Positions 1 through 5,064 of a stretch of DNA of 5,282 nucleotides are shown in pieces. Position numbers and translations under genes: made by a program. The notes beneath the pieces are model-generated. The model saw nothing but the letters and a program-made list of their open reading frames with translations. It was not told where the DNA came from and did no database searches. This DNA is from Natrialbaceae archaeon B1-Br10_E2g27 (GTDB lineage Archaea; Halobacteriota; Halobacteria; Halobacteriales; Natrialbaceae), in the NCBI GenBank assembly GCA_001563885.1, contig LKMM01000191.1, positions 1-5,282 on the forward strand, written 5' to 3'. Every line of letters begins with the position of its first letter. The first letter of the stretch is position 1.

Positions 1-138
1 GATCTGACGTTGGAAAGCGTTCTAACGCTATCGTCTCCGGGCCCCGGTAAACGAATTACAACCAGGAATCTCGGCGACAGTAGATCGAATCTGAGCGTGT
101 CTACGCTCTCGTTCCCTCGTTACTGAATGTACGGTAGT

Positions 139-170
139 CGATATATACGTATCGATATATGTGTTTAAAC
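139..170. repeat. AT-rich patch with CGATATAT direct repeat
   Basis: CGATATAT occurs at 139-146 and again at 153-160, a period of 14 bp. Between and overlapping them are the palindromes ATACGTAT (145-152) and TATCGATA (150-157), followed by GTTTAAAC (163-170). In this GC-rich genome such a patch upstream of a gene suggests promoter or regulator-binding DNA. It could supply a distal promoter giving SBDS a short 5' leader. This is inference from composition and repeats only. Confidence 0.4.
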
Positions 171-188
171 GCACAAGACAGTCGGCGC

Positions 189-205
189 GTTGATCAGCGA
201 TCAAC
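189..205. promoter_or_regulatory. Inverted repeat upstream of SBDS promoter
   Basis: GTTGATC-AGC-GATCAAC is a perfect 7-bp inverted repeat with a 3-nt centre. It ends 25 bp before the TATA-like box at 231-236, a position suited to an activator or repressor site. If transcription starts further upstream, it would instead form a hairpin in the leader. The same half-site word recurs in the gap before hflX (1059-1065 and 1097-1103). Confidence 0.4.
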
Positions 206-230
206 TCAATTGGGAGGTCGGGAAACACTC

Positions 231-236
231 TTTTAA
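231..236 (+). promoter_or_regulatory. TATA-like box of the SBDS gene
   Basis: TTTTAA is centred about 24-25 bp upstream of the ATG at 258. This spacing fits a haloarchaeal leaderless transcript beginning at or next to that ATG. It is the main reason for choosing ATG 258 over the in-frame TTG at 237, which would sit directly against the box. Confidence 0.55.
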
Positions 237-257
237 TTGGCACAGCTATCGTCCAGT

Positions 258-983
258 ATGATATCGCTCGACGAGGCGGTGACGGCGCGACTCGAATCAC
301 ATGGGGCGCGCTTTGAGGTACTGGTCGACCCGGATGCGGCACTGGCGATCAAACGCGAGGAGTTCGACGGCGACCTCGAGGAGGTTATCGCTGCCGAAGA
401 CGTCTTCGAGAACGCCTCGCGAGGTGACCGACCCGCCGAAGCCGACCTCGAGACGGTCTTCGAGACAACAGACCCACTCGAGATCATCCCCGAAGTCATC
501 CAGCGCGGTGAGATTCAGATTACGGCCGACCAGCGCCGCGAGATGCAAGAACAAAAGCGACGGAAACTGATCAATACCATCACGCGAAACGCCATCAACC
601 CGCAGATGGACGACGCACCCCATCCGCCCGAGCGCATCGAGAACGCACTCGAGGAGGCCGGGTTTACCGTCGACCCGATGGAGCCGGTCGAAAATCAAGT
701 CGACGACGCACTCGATGCGCTCCGGCCTGTGATCCCGATTCGATTCGAGGAGGTGACGATCGCAGCGCAGGTGCCAGCGGAGTACGCCGGCAGCGCACAG
801 GCCCAGATCAGACAGTTCGGCGACTTAGAACGTGAGGAGTGGCAGCCCGATGGCTCCTGGATCGGCGTCATCACCTTCCCTGCAGGGATGCAAAATGAGT
901 TCTACGACGTCGTCAACGAACACTCGAGTGGCGAAGCCGAAACCCAGATCGTCAAGGATAAAGACGATCTCAAAACGCGCTAA
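258..983 (+). CDS. Ribosome maturation protein SBDS (Sdo1)
   Basis: A 241-residue protein with the size and architecture of archaeal SBDS. The N-terminal FYSH domain (about residues 1-88) includes RFEVLVDPD (18-26) and the conserved VFENASRGDR segment (49-58), ending in GEIQIT (84-89). The central three-helix domain (about 90-160) carries QRREM (92-96) and the NAINPQ...PHPPERIE signature (111-128). A ferredoxin-like C-terminal domain follows (about 160-230). In the family, SBDS acts in the cytoplasm on the large ribosomal subunit, promoting release of the anti-association factor IF6; archaea lack the eukaryotic EFL1 partner, so details differ. ATG 258 is preferred because of the TATA spacing and because the protein then begins in the usual MISLDEAV manner; an upstream TTG at 237 would add seven residues. 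No domain is missing. The next plus-strand gene is HflX, another ribosome factor. Confidence 0.95.
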   Translation: MISLDEAVTARLESHGARFEVLVDPDAALAIKREEFDGDLEEVIAAEDVFENASRGDRPAEADLETVFETTDPLEIIPEVIQRGEIQITADQRREMQEQKRRKLINTITRNAINPQMDDAPHPPERIENALEEAGFTVDPMEPVENQVDDALDALRPVIPIRFEEVTIAAQVPAEYAGSAQAQIRQFGDLEREEWQPDGSWIGVITFPAGMQNEFYDVVNEHSSGEAETQIVKDKDDLKTR

Positions 984-1229
984 CGCGTCTTCTCGCCGGT
1001 CGAGTCGAACACGGGATTCAAGACGGTTGGATGCATACGGACGAGTATGACTCACACACGATCAATGGAGGTGTTCGGCCGACATCGTCTCCGTCGTTGA
1101 TCGCAGGCGGACTCGGACAGCTCCGGATCGTCTCGGTAGCCGGCGAGTGCCCTCGTGGCCGTCTCGTCAACAGATAGTATCGAGTCACTCGAACGAGCCA
1201 CGAGGCCCGAAGCGTACACAGCAACCATC
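984..1229. other. 246-bp gap between SBDS and hflX
   Basis: All six frames are unconvincing here. The plus strand has only a 17-codon ORF from ATG 1047, and the minus-strand frame opening at 1276 looks like an antisense shadow of hflX and the gap. No hydrophobic small-protein gene is visible. A weak hairpin, ACGCG-CTAA-CGCGT, covers the SBDS stop codon (975-988). An imperfect stem pairs 1059-1068 with 1094-1103. GGAGG at 1067-1071 has no start codon at a useful distance. A weak TATA-like ATAGTAT (1174-1180) could give hflX a leader of roughly 25 nt. Confidence 0.6.
1059..1103 (+). other. Possible stem-loop upstream of hflX
   Basis: CGATCAA (1059-1065) is the exact reverse complement of TTGATCG (1097-1103). 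With G-U pairs the stem extends inward to 10 bp (1068 with 1094), leaving a 25-nt loop that contains the palindrome TCGGCCGA (1075-1082). It could be a leader RNA structure or paired protein-binding half-sites; a chance pairing is also possible. Confidence 0.3.
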
Positions 1230-2534
1230 ATGAGAGCCATCATTGCAAAGCGCGTCGATTCGGGGACACCCGACACAGGTGAAATCGCCGACCTTGCAGC
1301 GGCGGCTGGCTACACCGTCGTCGAGACGGTTACACAGACTCGCAAGGCCGACCCAGCACTGCAGTTCGGGGAGGGGAAAGCAACGGAACTTGCAACGAGG
1401 GTCGTCGAGACTGACGCGACGACGGTTATCTTCGACAACCGACTCGGACCGTACCAGACGTACAATCTCGGACAGCTGTTGCCGGATGGCGTCGAAGTGA
1501 TCGACCGGTTTACGCTCATCCTCGAGATTTTCGGCCAACGTGCCCAGACTCGAAAAGCACAACTGCAGGTCGAACTCGCCGAACTCCGCTATGAATTGCC
1601 CCGTGTCGAGGCGAAAACGAGTCTCGCCAAACGCGACGAACATCCCGGTTTCATGGGGCTTGGTGAGTACGACGAGAGTCGCGAACGCGACATCAAAGCC
1701 CAGATCAGCCGGATCAACGACGAACTCGAGCGGATCGAGCAGACCGAACAACACCGCAGGCAACGCCGCCGGGATTCCGGATTCGACCTCGTTGCACTCG
1801 CAGGGTATACGAACGCGGGCAAGTCGACGCTGTTGCGTCGGCTCTCAACCGACCTCGAGGTCGATGAAAACGAGTCGTTACATCCGGATCTCGACTCGAC
1901 GGCCGAGTCCCAGGACAAACTGTTTACCACACTTGGAACGACCACCAGACGGGCCGACATCGAGCCCAGAGACGTGTTGGTGACCGATACGGTCGGCTTT
2001 ATTAGCGATCTGCCCCATTGGCTCGTCGAGTCGTTCAAGTCGACGCTCGATTCGGTCTACCGGGCGGATCTGGTCTTGCTCGTCGTCGACGTCAGCGAGC
2101 CGATCGACGAGATTCACGAGAAACTCGTCACCTGTCACGACACCCTGTATGAACGCAACGAAGCGCCCATCGTGACGGTCCTGAACAAAATCGACGCTGT
2201 CGACGACGAGCGCCTCGAAGAGACCAAACGCACACTCTCTGCGCTCGCACCGAACCCGGTCGCAGTGAGTGCAAAAGCGGGGGAAAATATCGAGACGTTG
2301 CTCGAGCGTATCGACGACGAACTTCCCGACTGGGAGGAAGAACGGCTCGTCTTGCCGATGACGGACGATACGATGAGTCTTGTTTCCTGGATCCACGACA
2401 ACGCAAACGTCGACGACGTTACGTACGGCGACGAGGACGTCCTGGTCTCTTTTGAGGCGCGACCGGCAGTGATCTCACGGGCCAGGTCACGGGCAAGTGA
2501 GCTTACGACGCCCTCGGCCGAATCGGCAAACTGA
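1230..2534 (+). CDS. hflX: HflX-type ribosome-associated GTPase
   Basis: A 434-residue GTPase of the HflX family, cytoplasmic, which in characterised members binds the large ribosomal subunit and rescues or splits stalled or stressed ribosomes. The N-terminal HflX domain shows QFGEGKATEL (45-54), GPYQTYNL (73-80) and the long DRFTLILEIF...RAQTRKAQLQVELAELRY stretch (92-121), then a charged coiled-coil (about 150-182). GTPase motifs follow in order: G1 GYTNAGKST (192-200), switch I LFTTLGTTTRR (231-241), G3 DTVGF (253-257), G4 NKID (319-322) and G5 SAK (347-349). A short C-terminal domain ends the protein. Between the G1 helix and switch I lies an acidic insert (about 209-230) that I do not expect in bacterial HflX. 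ATG 1230 is chosen because the family fold begins at MRAIIAKRVD; a GTG at 1155 would add 25 residues without recognisable conservation. No strong TATA box or Shine-Dalgarno precedes ATG 1230, so initiation is uncertain. Confidence 0.93.
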   Translation: MRAIIAKRVDSGTPDTGEIADLAAAAGYTVVETVTQTRKADPALQFGEGKATELATRVVETDATTVIFDNRLGPYQTYNLGQLLPDGVEVIDRFTLILEIFGQRAQTRKAQLQVELAELRYELPRVEAKTSLAKRDEHPGFMGLGEYDESRERDIKAQISRINDELERIEQTEQHRRQRRRDSGFDLVALAGYTNAGKSTLLRRLSTDLEVDENESLHPDLDSTAESQDKLFTTLGTTTRRADIEPRDVLVTDTVGFISDLPHWLVESFKSTLDSVYRADLVLLVVDVSEPIDEIHEKLVTCHDTLYERNEAPIVTVLNKIDAVDDERLEETKRTLSALAPNPVAVSAKAGENIETLLERIDDELPDWEEERLVLPMTDDTMSLVSWIHDNANVDDVTYGDEDVLVSFEARPAVISRARSRASELTTPSAESAN

Positions 2535-2549
2535 TCGATTCGGTTGAGA

Positions 2550-2576
2550 GGGTCTGACGTACGCCGTCCGGGACCC
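2550..2576 (+). terminator. Nested stem-loop between hflX and the thiolase promoter
   Basis: GGGTC (2550-2554) pairs with GACCC (2572-2576), and inside it GACG (2556-2559) pairs with CGTC (2565-2568) around a 5-nt loop. The structure begins 15 bp after the hflX stop codon and ends three bases before the TATA box. It may help end the hflX transcript, although no T-tract follows, or it may be an operator touching the thiolase promoter's BRE region. Confidence 0.35.
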
Positions 2577-2578
2577 AA

Positions 2579-2587
2579 TATTATAAA
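2579..2587 (+). promoter_or_regulatory. TATA box of the thiolase-DUF35 operon
   Basis: TATTATAAA is the best TATA match in the window. Its core TTATAAA (2581-2587) is centred 28 bp before the ATG at 2612, which predicts a leaderless mRNA and decides the start codon. The upstream in-frame TTG (2591) and ATG (2594) lie too close to the box to be transcribed from it. Confidence 0.75.
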
Positions 2588-2611
2588 CCGTTGATGGGTG
2601 TCTGGGTAGAT

Positions 2612-3769
2612 ATGGAACGTGTCGCAGTCATCGGCGCAGCAATGACGCAGTTCGGACAGCGCGAGGAGTGGATCCTCGAGTTGTTGGCCGAAGCGGGACT
2701 GGCGTGTCTCGAGGACGCAGGAGTCGAGCCTGGGGAGGTCGAACACCTGTATGTCTCGAATATGGCAAGCGGGGAGTTCGAGGGCCAGACGGGGATCATG
2801 AACGGGCTGGCACACGACCTCGGCGCGATTCCCGCCTACACCCAACGTGTCGACCAGACGAGTTCGAGCGGTGGCGCAGGCATCTACGCCGCCTGGCAGT
2901 CGGTCGCCAGCGGAGCCAGCGAGATGACGCTTCTGGTCGGTGGCGAGAAGATGACCCACAAGACGACCGCGGAAGCAACCGACGTCATCGCCTCGATCAC
3001 GCACCCAAACGAGTACAACGTCGGCGTGACGCTCCCCTCGTTTGCGGGACTGACGGCTCGCCACTACTTAGAGCGCTTCGATGCCCCCCGGGAGAGCCTC
3101 GGGAAAGTCGCCGTCAAAAACCACAAAAACGGCGTCGACAACCCAAAGGCCCAGTTCCAGAAAGAAGTCGACTTAGAGACCGTCCTCGAGTCGCCGATCG
3201 TCGCCGACCCGTTGCGGCTGTATGACTTCTGTCCGATCACCGACGGTTCGGCAGCGCTTCTGTTCTGTCCGGAGTCAGTCGCCGCCGAGTACACAGACGA
3301 GTACGCCGTCGTCACCGGCGTCGATGGGGCGACGGACACCCACGTCGTCCACGAACGCGACGACCCGACTGTGATGGGCGGGGTCGTCGAGAGTGGTAAG
3401 GGTGCCTACGAGATGAGCGGCCGGGGGCCGGAGGATATCGACGTCGCCGAACTCCACGATATGTTTACCATCCTCGAGTTCCTCCAGATGGAAGGACTCG
3501 GTTTCACAGAGCAGGGAGAGGCCTGGAAACTCATCGAGGAAGGCTATACGGAAAAAGACGGTGAGTTGCCGGTCAACACCTCCGGCGGGCTCAAATCGAA
3601 GGGCCATCCCCTGGGTGCAAGCGGCGTCGCCCAGGCGGTCGAGATCTACGAACAACTCGTTGGCGAGGCCGGCCCGCGTCAGATCGACGATGCAGAGGTC
3701 GGACTCTGTTGTAACGTCGGCGGCTTTGGAAACTGTGTGATTACCACCATCATGGAGGCAGGACAATGA
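2612..3769 (+). CDS. Thiolase-superfamily protein lacking the nucleophilic Cys
   Basis: A 385-residue protein of thiolase length and order, resembling archaeal acetyl-CoA C-acyltransferase/SCP-x-like thiolases. The N-terminal domain has MERVAVIGAAMTQFG (1-15) and the active-site loop VDQTSSSGGAG (80-90). In ordinary thiolases that loop reads C-x-S-G, with Cys forming the acyl-enzyme; here the equivalent position is Ser84 (codon AGT, 2861-2863). The C-terminal domain keeps ELHDMF (280-285), NTSGGL (322-327), GHPLGASG (331-338, His332) and a terminal CCNVGGFGN (366-374). Thus the base-side residues remain but the nucleophile is changed. The stop overlaps the start of a DUF35-type gene (ATGA), the arrangement of thiolase/DUF35 complexes in archaeal mevalonate synthesis and of the Ltp2-ChsH2 retro-aldolase. 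Substrate is unknown; a CoA-ester aldolase, a Ser-dependent thiolase or a non-catalytic partner are all possible. The start at 2612 is set by TATA spacing. Family assignment is firm; the reaction is not. Confidence 0.88.
   Translation: MERVAVIGAAMTQFGQREEWILELLAEAGLACLEDAGVEPGEVEHLYVSNMASGEFEGQTGIMNGLAHDLGAIPAYTQRVDQTSSSGGAGIYAAWQSVASGASEMTLLVGGEKMTHKTTAEATDVIASITHPNEYNVGVTLPSFAGLTARHYLERFDAPRESLGKVAVKNHKNGVDNPKAQFQKEVDLETVLESPIVADPLRLYDFCPITDGSAALLFCPESVAAEYTDEYAVVTGVDGATDTHVVHERDDPTVMGGVVESGKGAYEMSGRGPEDIDVAELHDMFTILEFLQMEGLGFTEQGEAWKLIEEGYTEKDGELPVNTSGGLKSKGHPLGASGVAQAVEIYEQLVGEAGPRQIDDAEVGLCCNVGGFGNCVITTIMEAGQ
3754..3758 (+). promoter_or_regulatory. Shine-Dalgarno of the DUF35 cistron
   Basis: GGAGG lies inside the 3' end of the thiolase gene, with a 7-nt spacer to ATG 3766. 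This favours ATG 3766 over the in-frame ATG at 3772. It indicates translation of the second cistron by re-initiation or coupling, in contrast with the leaderless first cistron. Confidence 0.75.
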
Positions 3770-4125
3770 GCATGGACGCAACACGCTATGCGGACGGTTC
3801 GATCAGCTACCCCGGCCACCCGCGCAGTCGCGAGGGTGCTGAGCCGGTCGAGACAGTCGATTTGAGCGAGTACACCGCCGAAGTGCTCACGTGGACCCAG
3901 AGCATGGCAACCCCACCGGGGGTTCGGCAACCGAACACACTCGCGATCGTCGAGTTCGACGTCGACGGCGAGTCGGTCCGAGCGATCGGTCAGGTAACGA
4001 CCGACGAGATCGAAACGGGTGATGAAGTCCGGCCGGTGTACGTCGAACAGACCCGCGAGCCCGGCGCTGGCATTCGCGAACCAGATAGCCAACACTGGGA
4101 CGGCTACCGATTCGAACCGGTCTAA
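3766..4125 (+). CDS. DUF35-type OB-fold protein without zinc ribbon
   Basis: A 119-residue acidic protein whose C-terminal two thirds look like the OB-fold of the DUF35 (acyl-CoA-associated) family: strands at TAEVLTW (37-43), NTLAIVEFDV (57-66), ESVRAIGQV (69-77) and TGDEVRPVYVE (84-94). Members normally carry an N-terminal rubredoxin-like zinc ribbon with four Cys. The matching segment here (about residues 10-34, including SISYPGHPR) has none, and the whole protein contains no cysteine. DUF35 proteins partner with thiolase-fold enzymes and help bind the CoA ester, which fits the ATGA overlap with the thiolase gene. I infer a hetero-oligomer with that protein. ATG 3766 is backed by GGAGG at 3754-3758. 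An automated label of nucleic-acid-binding protein from the OB fold would probably be misleading. Confidence 0.82.
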   Translation: MSMDATRYADGSISYPGHPRSREGAEPVETVDLSEYTAEVLTWTQSMATPPGVRQPNTLAIVEFDVDGESVRAIGQVTTDEIETGDEVRPVYVEQTREPGAGIREPDSQHWDGYRFEPV

Positions 4126-4165
4126 ACGAAAGAAAATGTGAGTGCCTCGCCCTACCGTGGGCGAG
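4124..4165 (-). terminator. Hairpin plus T-tract between convergent genes
   Basis: CTCGCCC (4146-4152) and GGGCGAG (4159-4165) form a perfect 7-bp stem with a 6-nt loop. Read on the minus strand, the hairpin is followed by a T-rich run, ATTTTCTTTCGTTT (complement of 4124-4137), which suits termination of the minus-strand gene ending at 4196. On the plus strand the hairpin may also mark the end of the thiolase-DUF35 operon, but only a short GTTTA follows it. Confidence 0.55.
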
Positions 4166-4195
4166 AGAGTTTACCGCCGGGTCAGGGGATACGTT

Positions 4196-4933
4196 TCAGG
4201 AACCGTCGTTATCGTCACCGTTGGTACCCGAGGGTCCAGTCTCGCTGTCACGATCCGTGGAATCGTCGTCACTCGCTTTCGTGTCGCCATCCGCAGAGGT
4301 ATCGTCGGTTGCTGGCTCATCCTCGTCATCGCCGTAGCGGTCTTTCAACGTCTCGAGTTCCGCGTCGACGTCGACCGACGACTCCGGCGTGTCGTCTTCT
4401 GTGGTTGGTTCCTCGGGTGTTCCGTCCTGGACGTCGATCCGTACCGCCGACGACGAATCCGAACGCTCCGGGGTGTCCGTAGCTTCTTGCAGTCGCTGGT
4501 CGACCTCATCTCGCAACGTTCGAGCCTCGGTGAGCAACTCGCGTGCGCCCTCGTCTGCCGGGAGCGTACCCTCGGAAGCGGCTCGCTGGAGTTCGGTGAG
4601 GACAGTATCGAGTTGCGAAAGCGTCGTGCGGCGAAGTTCGGTCGCTCGTTTGCTCGCCTGCGTACTCGATCGGGTGGCCCGGTTTCGAACATCGCGTTCG
4701 GTTCGGACGAGTTCAAGCCCTCGCTGAAACGTTTCAAGCGCACGAACACTCGATTCGAGCACTGCAAGAATCGCTGGGATAGCAATTTCGTCGGTGAACG
4801 CGAGCATCTCCCGTGGTGTCGGTGGTCGAAGCCGCGGTCTCCGTCGTGGCGACTCGAGTTCGTCGCCGAGATTGTCGATTGTCCGTGTCAACTCGCGGAT
4901 CGCCTCGGCGAGTTCGTCGTCCTGATCGGCCAT
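4196..4933 (-). CDS. Haloarchaeal coiled-coil protein with acidic tail (probable DUF7547)
   Basis: A 245-residue protein that I recognise, from memory and without a search, as the Halobacteria-restricted DUF7547 type; function unknown. It opens with a charged helix (about 3-27), then a basic proline-rich link, RRRPRLRPPTPRE (30-42). A less polar helical stretch (about 44-77, FTDEIAIPAILAVLESSVRAL) and further charged helices (about 85-151) follow. Residues 153-245 form a low-complexity tail rich in Asp, Glu, Ser and Thr that is surely disordered. There is no signal peptide, clear membrane span, cysteine or catalytic motif. ATG at 4933 is chosen because the family-like sequence begins there and a weak TATA-like CTTTTGC lies about 26 bp upstream; a GTG at 5029 would add 32 residues of unlikely composition. 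It converges on the DUF35 gene and diverges from the partial gene at 5065. A long open plus-strand frame over it is an antisense shadow. Confidence 0.8.
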   Translation of the reverse strand: MADQDDELAEAIRELTRTIDNLGDELESPRRRPRLRPPTPREMLAFTDEIAIPAILAVLESSVRALETFQRGLELVRTERDVRNRATRSSTQASKRATELRRTTLSQLDTVLTELQRAASEGTLPADEGARELLTEARTLRDEVDQRLQEATDTPERSDSSSAVRIDVQDGTPEEPTTEDDTPESSVDVDAELETLKDRYGDDEDEPATDDTSADGDTKASDDDSTDRDSETGPSGTNGDDNDGS

Positions 4934-4955
4934 GGGGGGGATACGGACTCCGGTA

Positions 4956-4962
4956 GCAAAAG
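4956..4962 (-). promoter_or_regulatory. Weak TATA-like element for the minus-strand gene
   Basis: On the minus strand this reads CTTTTGC, centred about 26 bp upstream of ATG 4933, the leaderless spacing seen for other genes here. The match is poor. AT-rich stretches further out (5032-5038 and 5052-5061) could also drive minus-strand transcription with a 75-95 nt leader. Confidence 0.35.
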
Positions 4963-5026
4963 TCGCGGGGTCGACGCGTACCATCCCGCTACTGTCGTTC
5001 AAGCGTTGCTTTCTGGAGAAGATAGC

Positions 5027-5047
5027 CACAATATTTATGCCATTGTG
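5027..5047. promoter_or_regulatory. Inverted repeat enclosing a TATA-like box
   Basis: CACAAT (5027-5032) and ATTGTG (5042-5047) form a perfect inverted repeat around a 9-bp centre that contains most of the TATA-like TATTTAT (5032-5038). A dimeric regulator bound here would compete with TBP, so this is a candidate operator. It lies in the intergenic space shared with the divergent minus-strand gene and could influence both. Confidence 0.45.
5032..5038 (+). promoter_or_regulatory. TATA-like box of the gene at 5065
   Basis: TATTTAT is centred about 30 bp upstream of ATG 5065, consistent with a leaderless start. A second AT-rich element, TTTTTTAT (5053-5060), lies about 21 bp before the in-frame ATG at 5077, which is rather short for leaderless initiation. 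The first pairing is preferred. Confidence 0.5.
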
Positions 5048-5064
5048 TCCGATTTTTTATTCCA

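Larger units (their letters stand above)
1..230. other. Left-edge region without a supportable gene
   Basis: No reading frame here looks coding. One plus frame is open from the edge for about 41 codons to a TGA at 124-126, and another runs 15 codons to a TAA at 48-50. Neither has recognisable protein sequence, so a gene tail from outside the window cannot be proven. A small inverted repeat, AGCGTT-CT-AACGCT (16-29), could be a hairpin after an upstream gene. An AT-rich patch lies at about 139-170 and a perfect inverted repeat at 189-205. No CAT occurs, so no ATG-started divergent gene begins here. Confidence 0.6.

Noticed and set aside
237..257. TTG start giving SBDS seven extra residues
   Set aside because: The TTG overlaps the end of the likely TATA region, so it would not be in the transcript. 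ATG 258 gives the expected N-terminus.
28..342. Minus-strand 104-codon ORF at the left edge
   Set aside because: It overlaps the start of SBDS in antisense, and its product has no plausible family or composition.
1067..1073. GGAGGTG as a Shine-Dalgarno in the gap
   Set aside because: No start codon with a coding-looking frame lies 5-10 nt downstream.
1155..1229. GTG start giving HflX a 25-residue extension
   Set aside because: The added sequence is not recognisable as HflX and no Shine-Dalgarno or TATA box supports it. It is kept only as an alternative.
984..1229. Remnant of a small FUN14-like membrane protein gene
   Set aside because: I looked because I recall, unverified, such a gene near SBDS in some haloarchaea. 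No hydrophobic glycine-rich frame is present on either strand.
1052..1276. Minus-strand 74-codon ORF across the gap before hflX
   Set aside because: It overlaps the hflX start, has mixed codon usage and no recognisable motif or promoter. I treat it as a shadow.
2135..3064. Minus-strand open frame (309 codons)
   Set aside because: It spans the end of hflX, an intergenic promoter and the start of the thiolase gene in antisense, with arginine- and serine-rich low-complexity product. The sense genes explain the region.
4933..5029. GTG start extending the DUF7547-like protein by 32 residues
   Set aside because: The extension includes family-unlike sequence and the ATG at 4933 starts the recognisable acidic N-terminus. 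AT-rich DNA upstream makes it possible but less likely.
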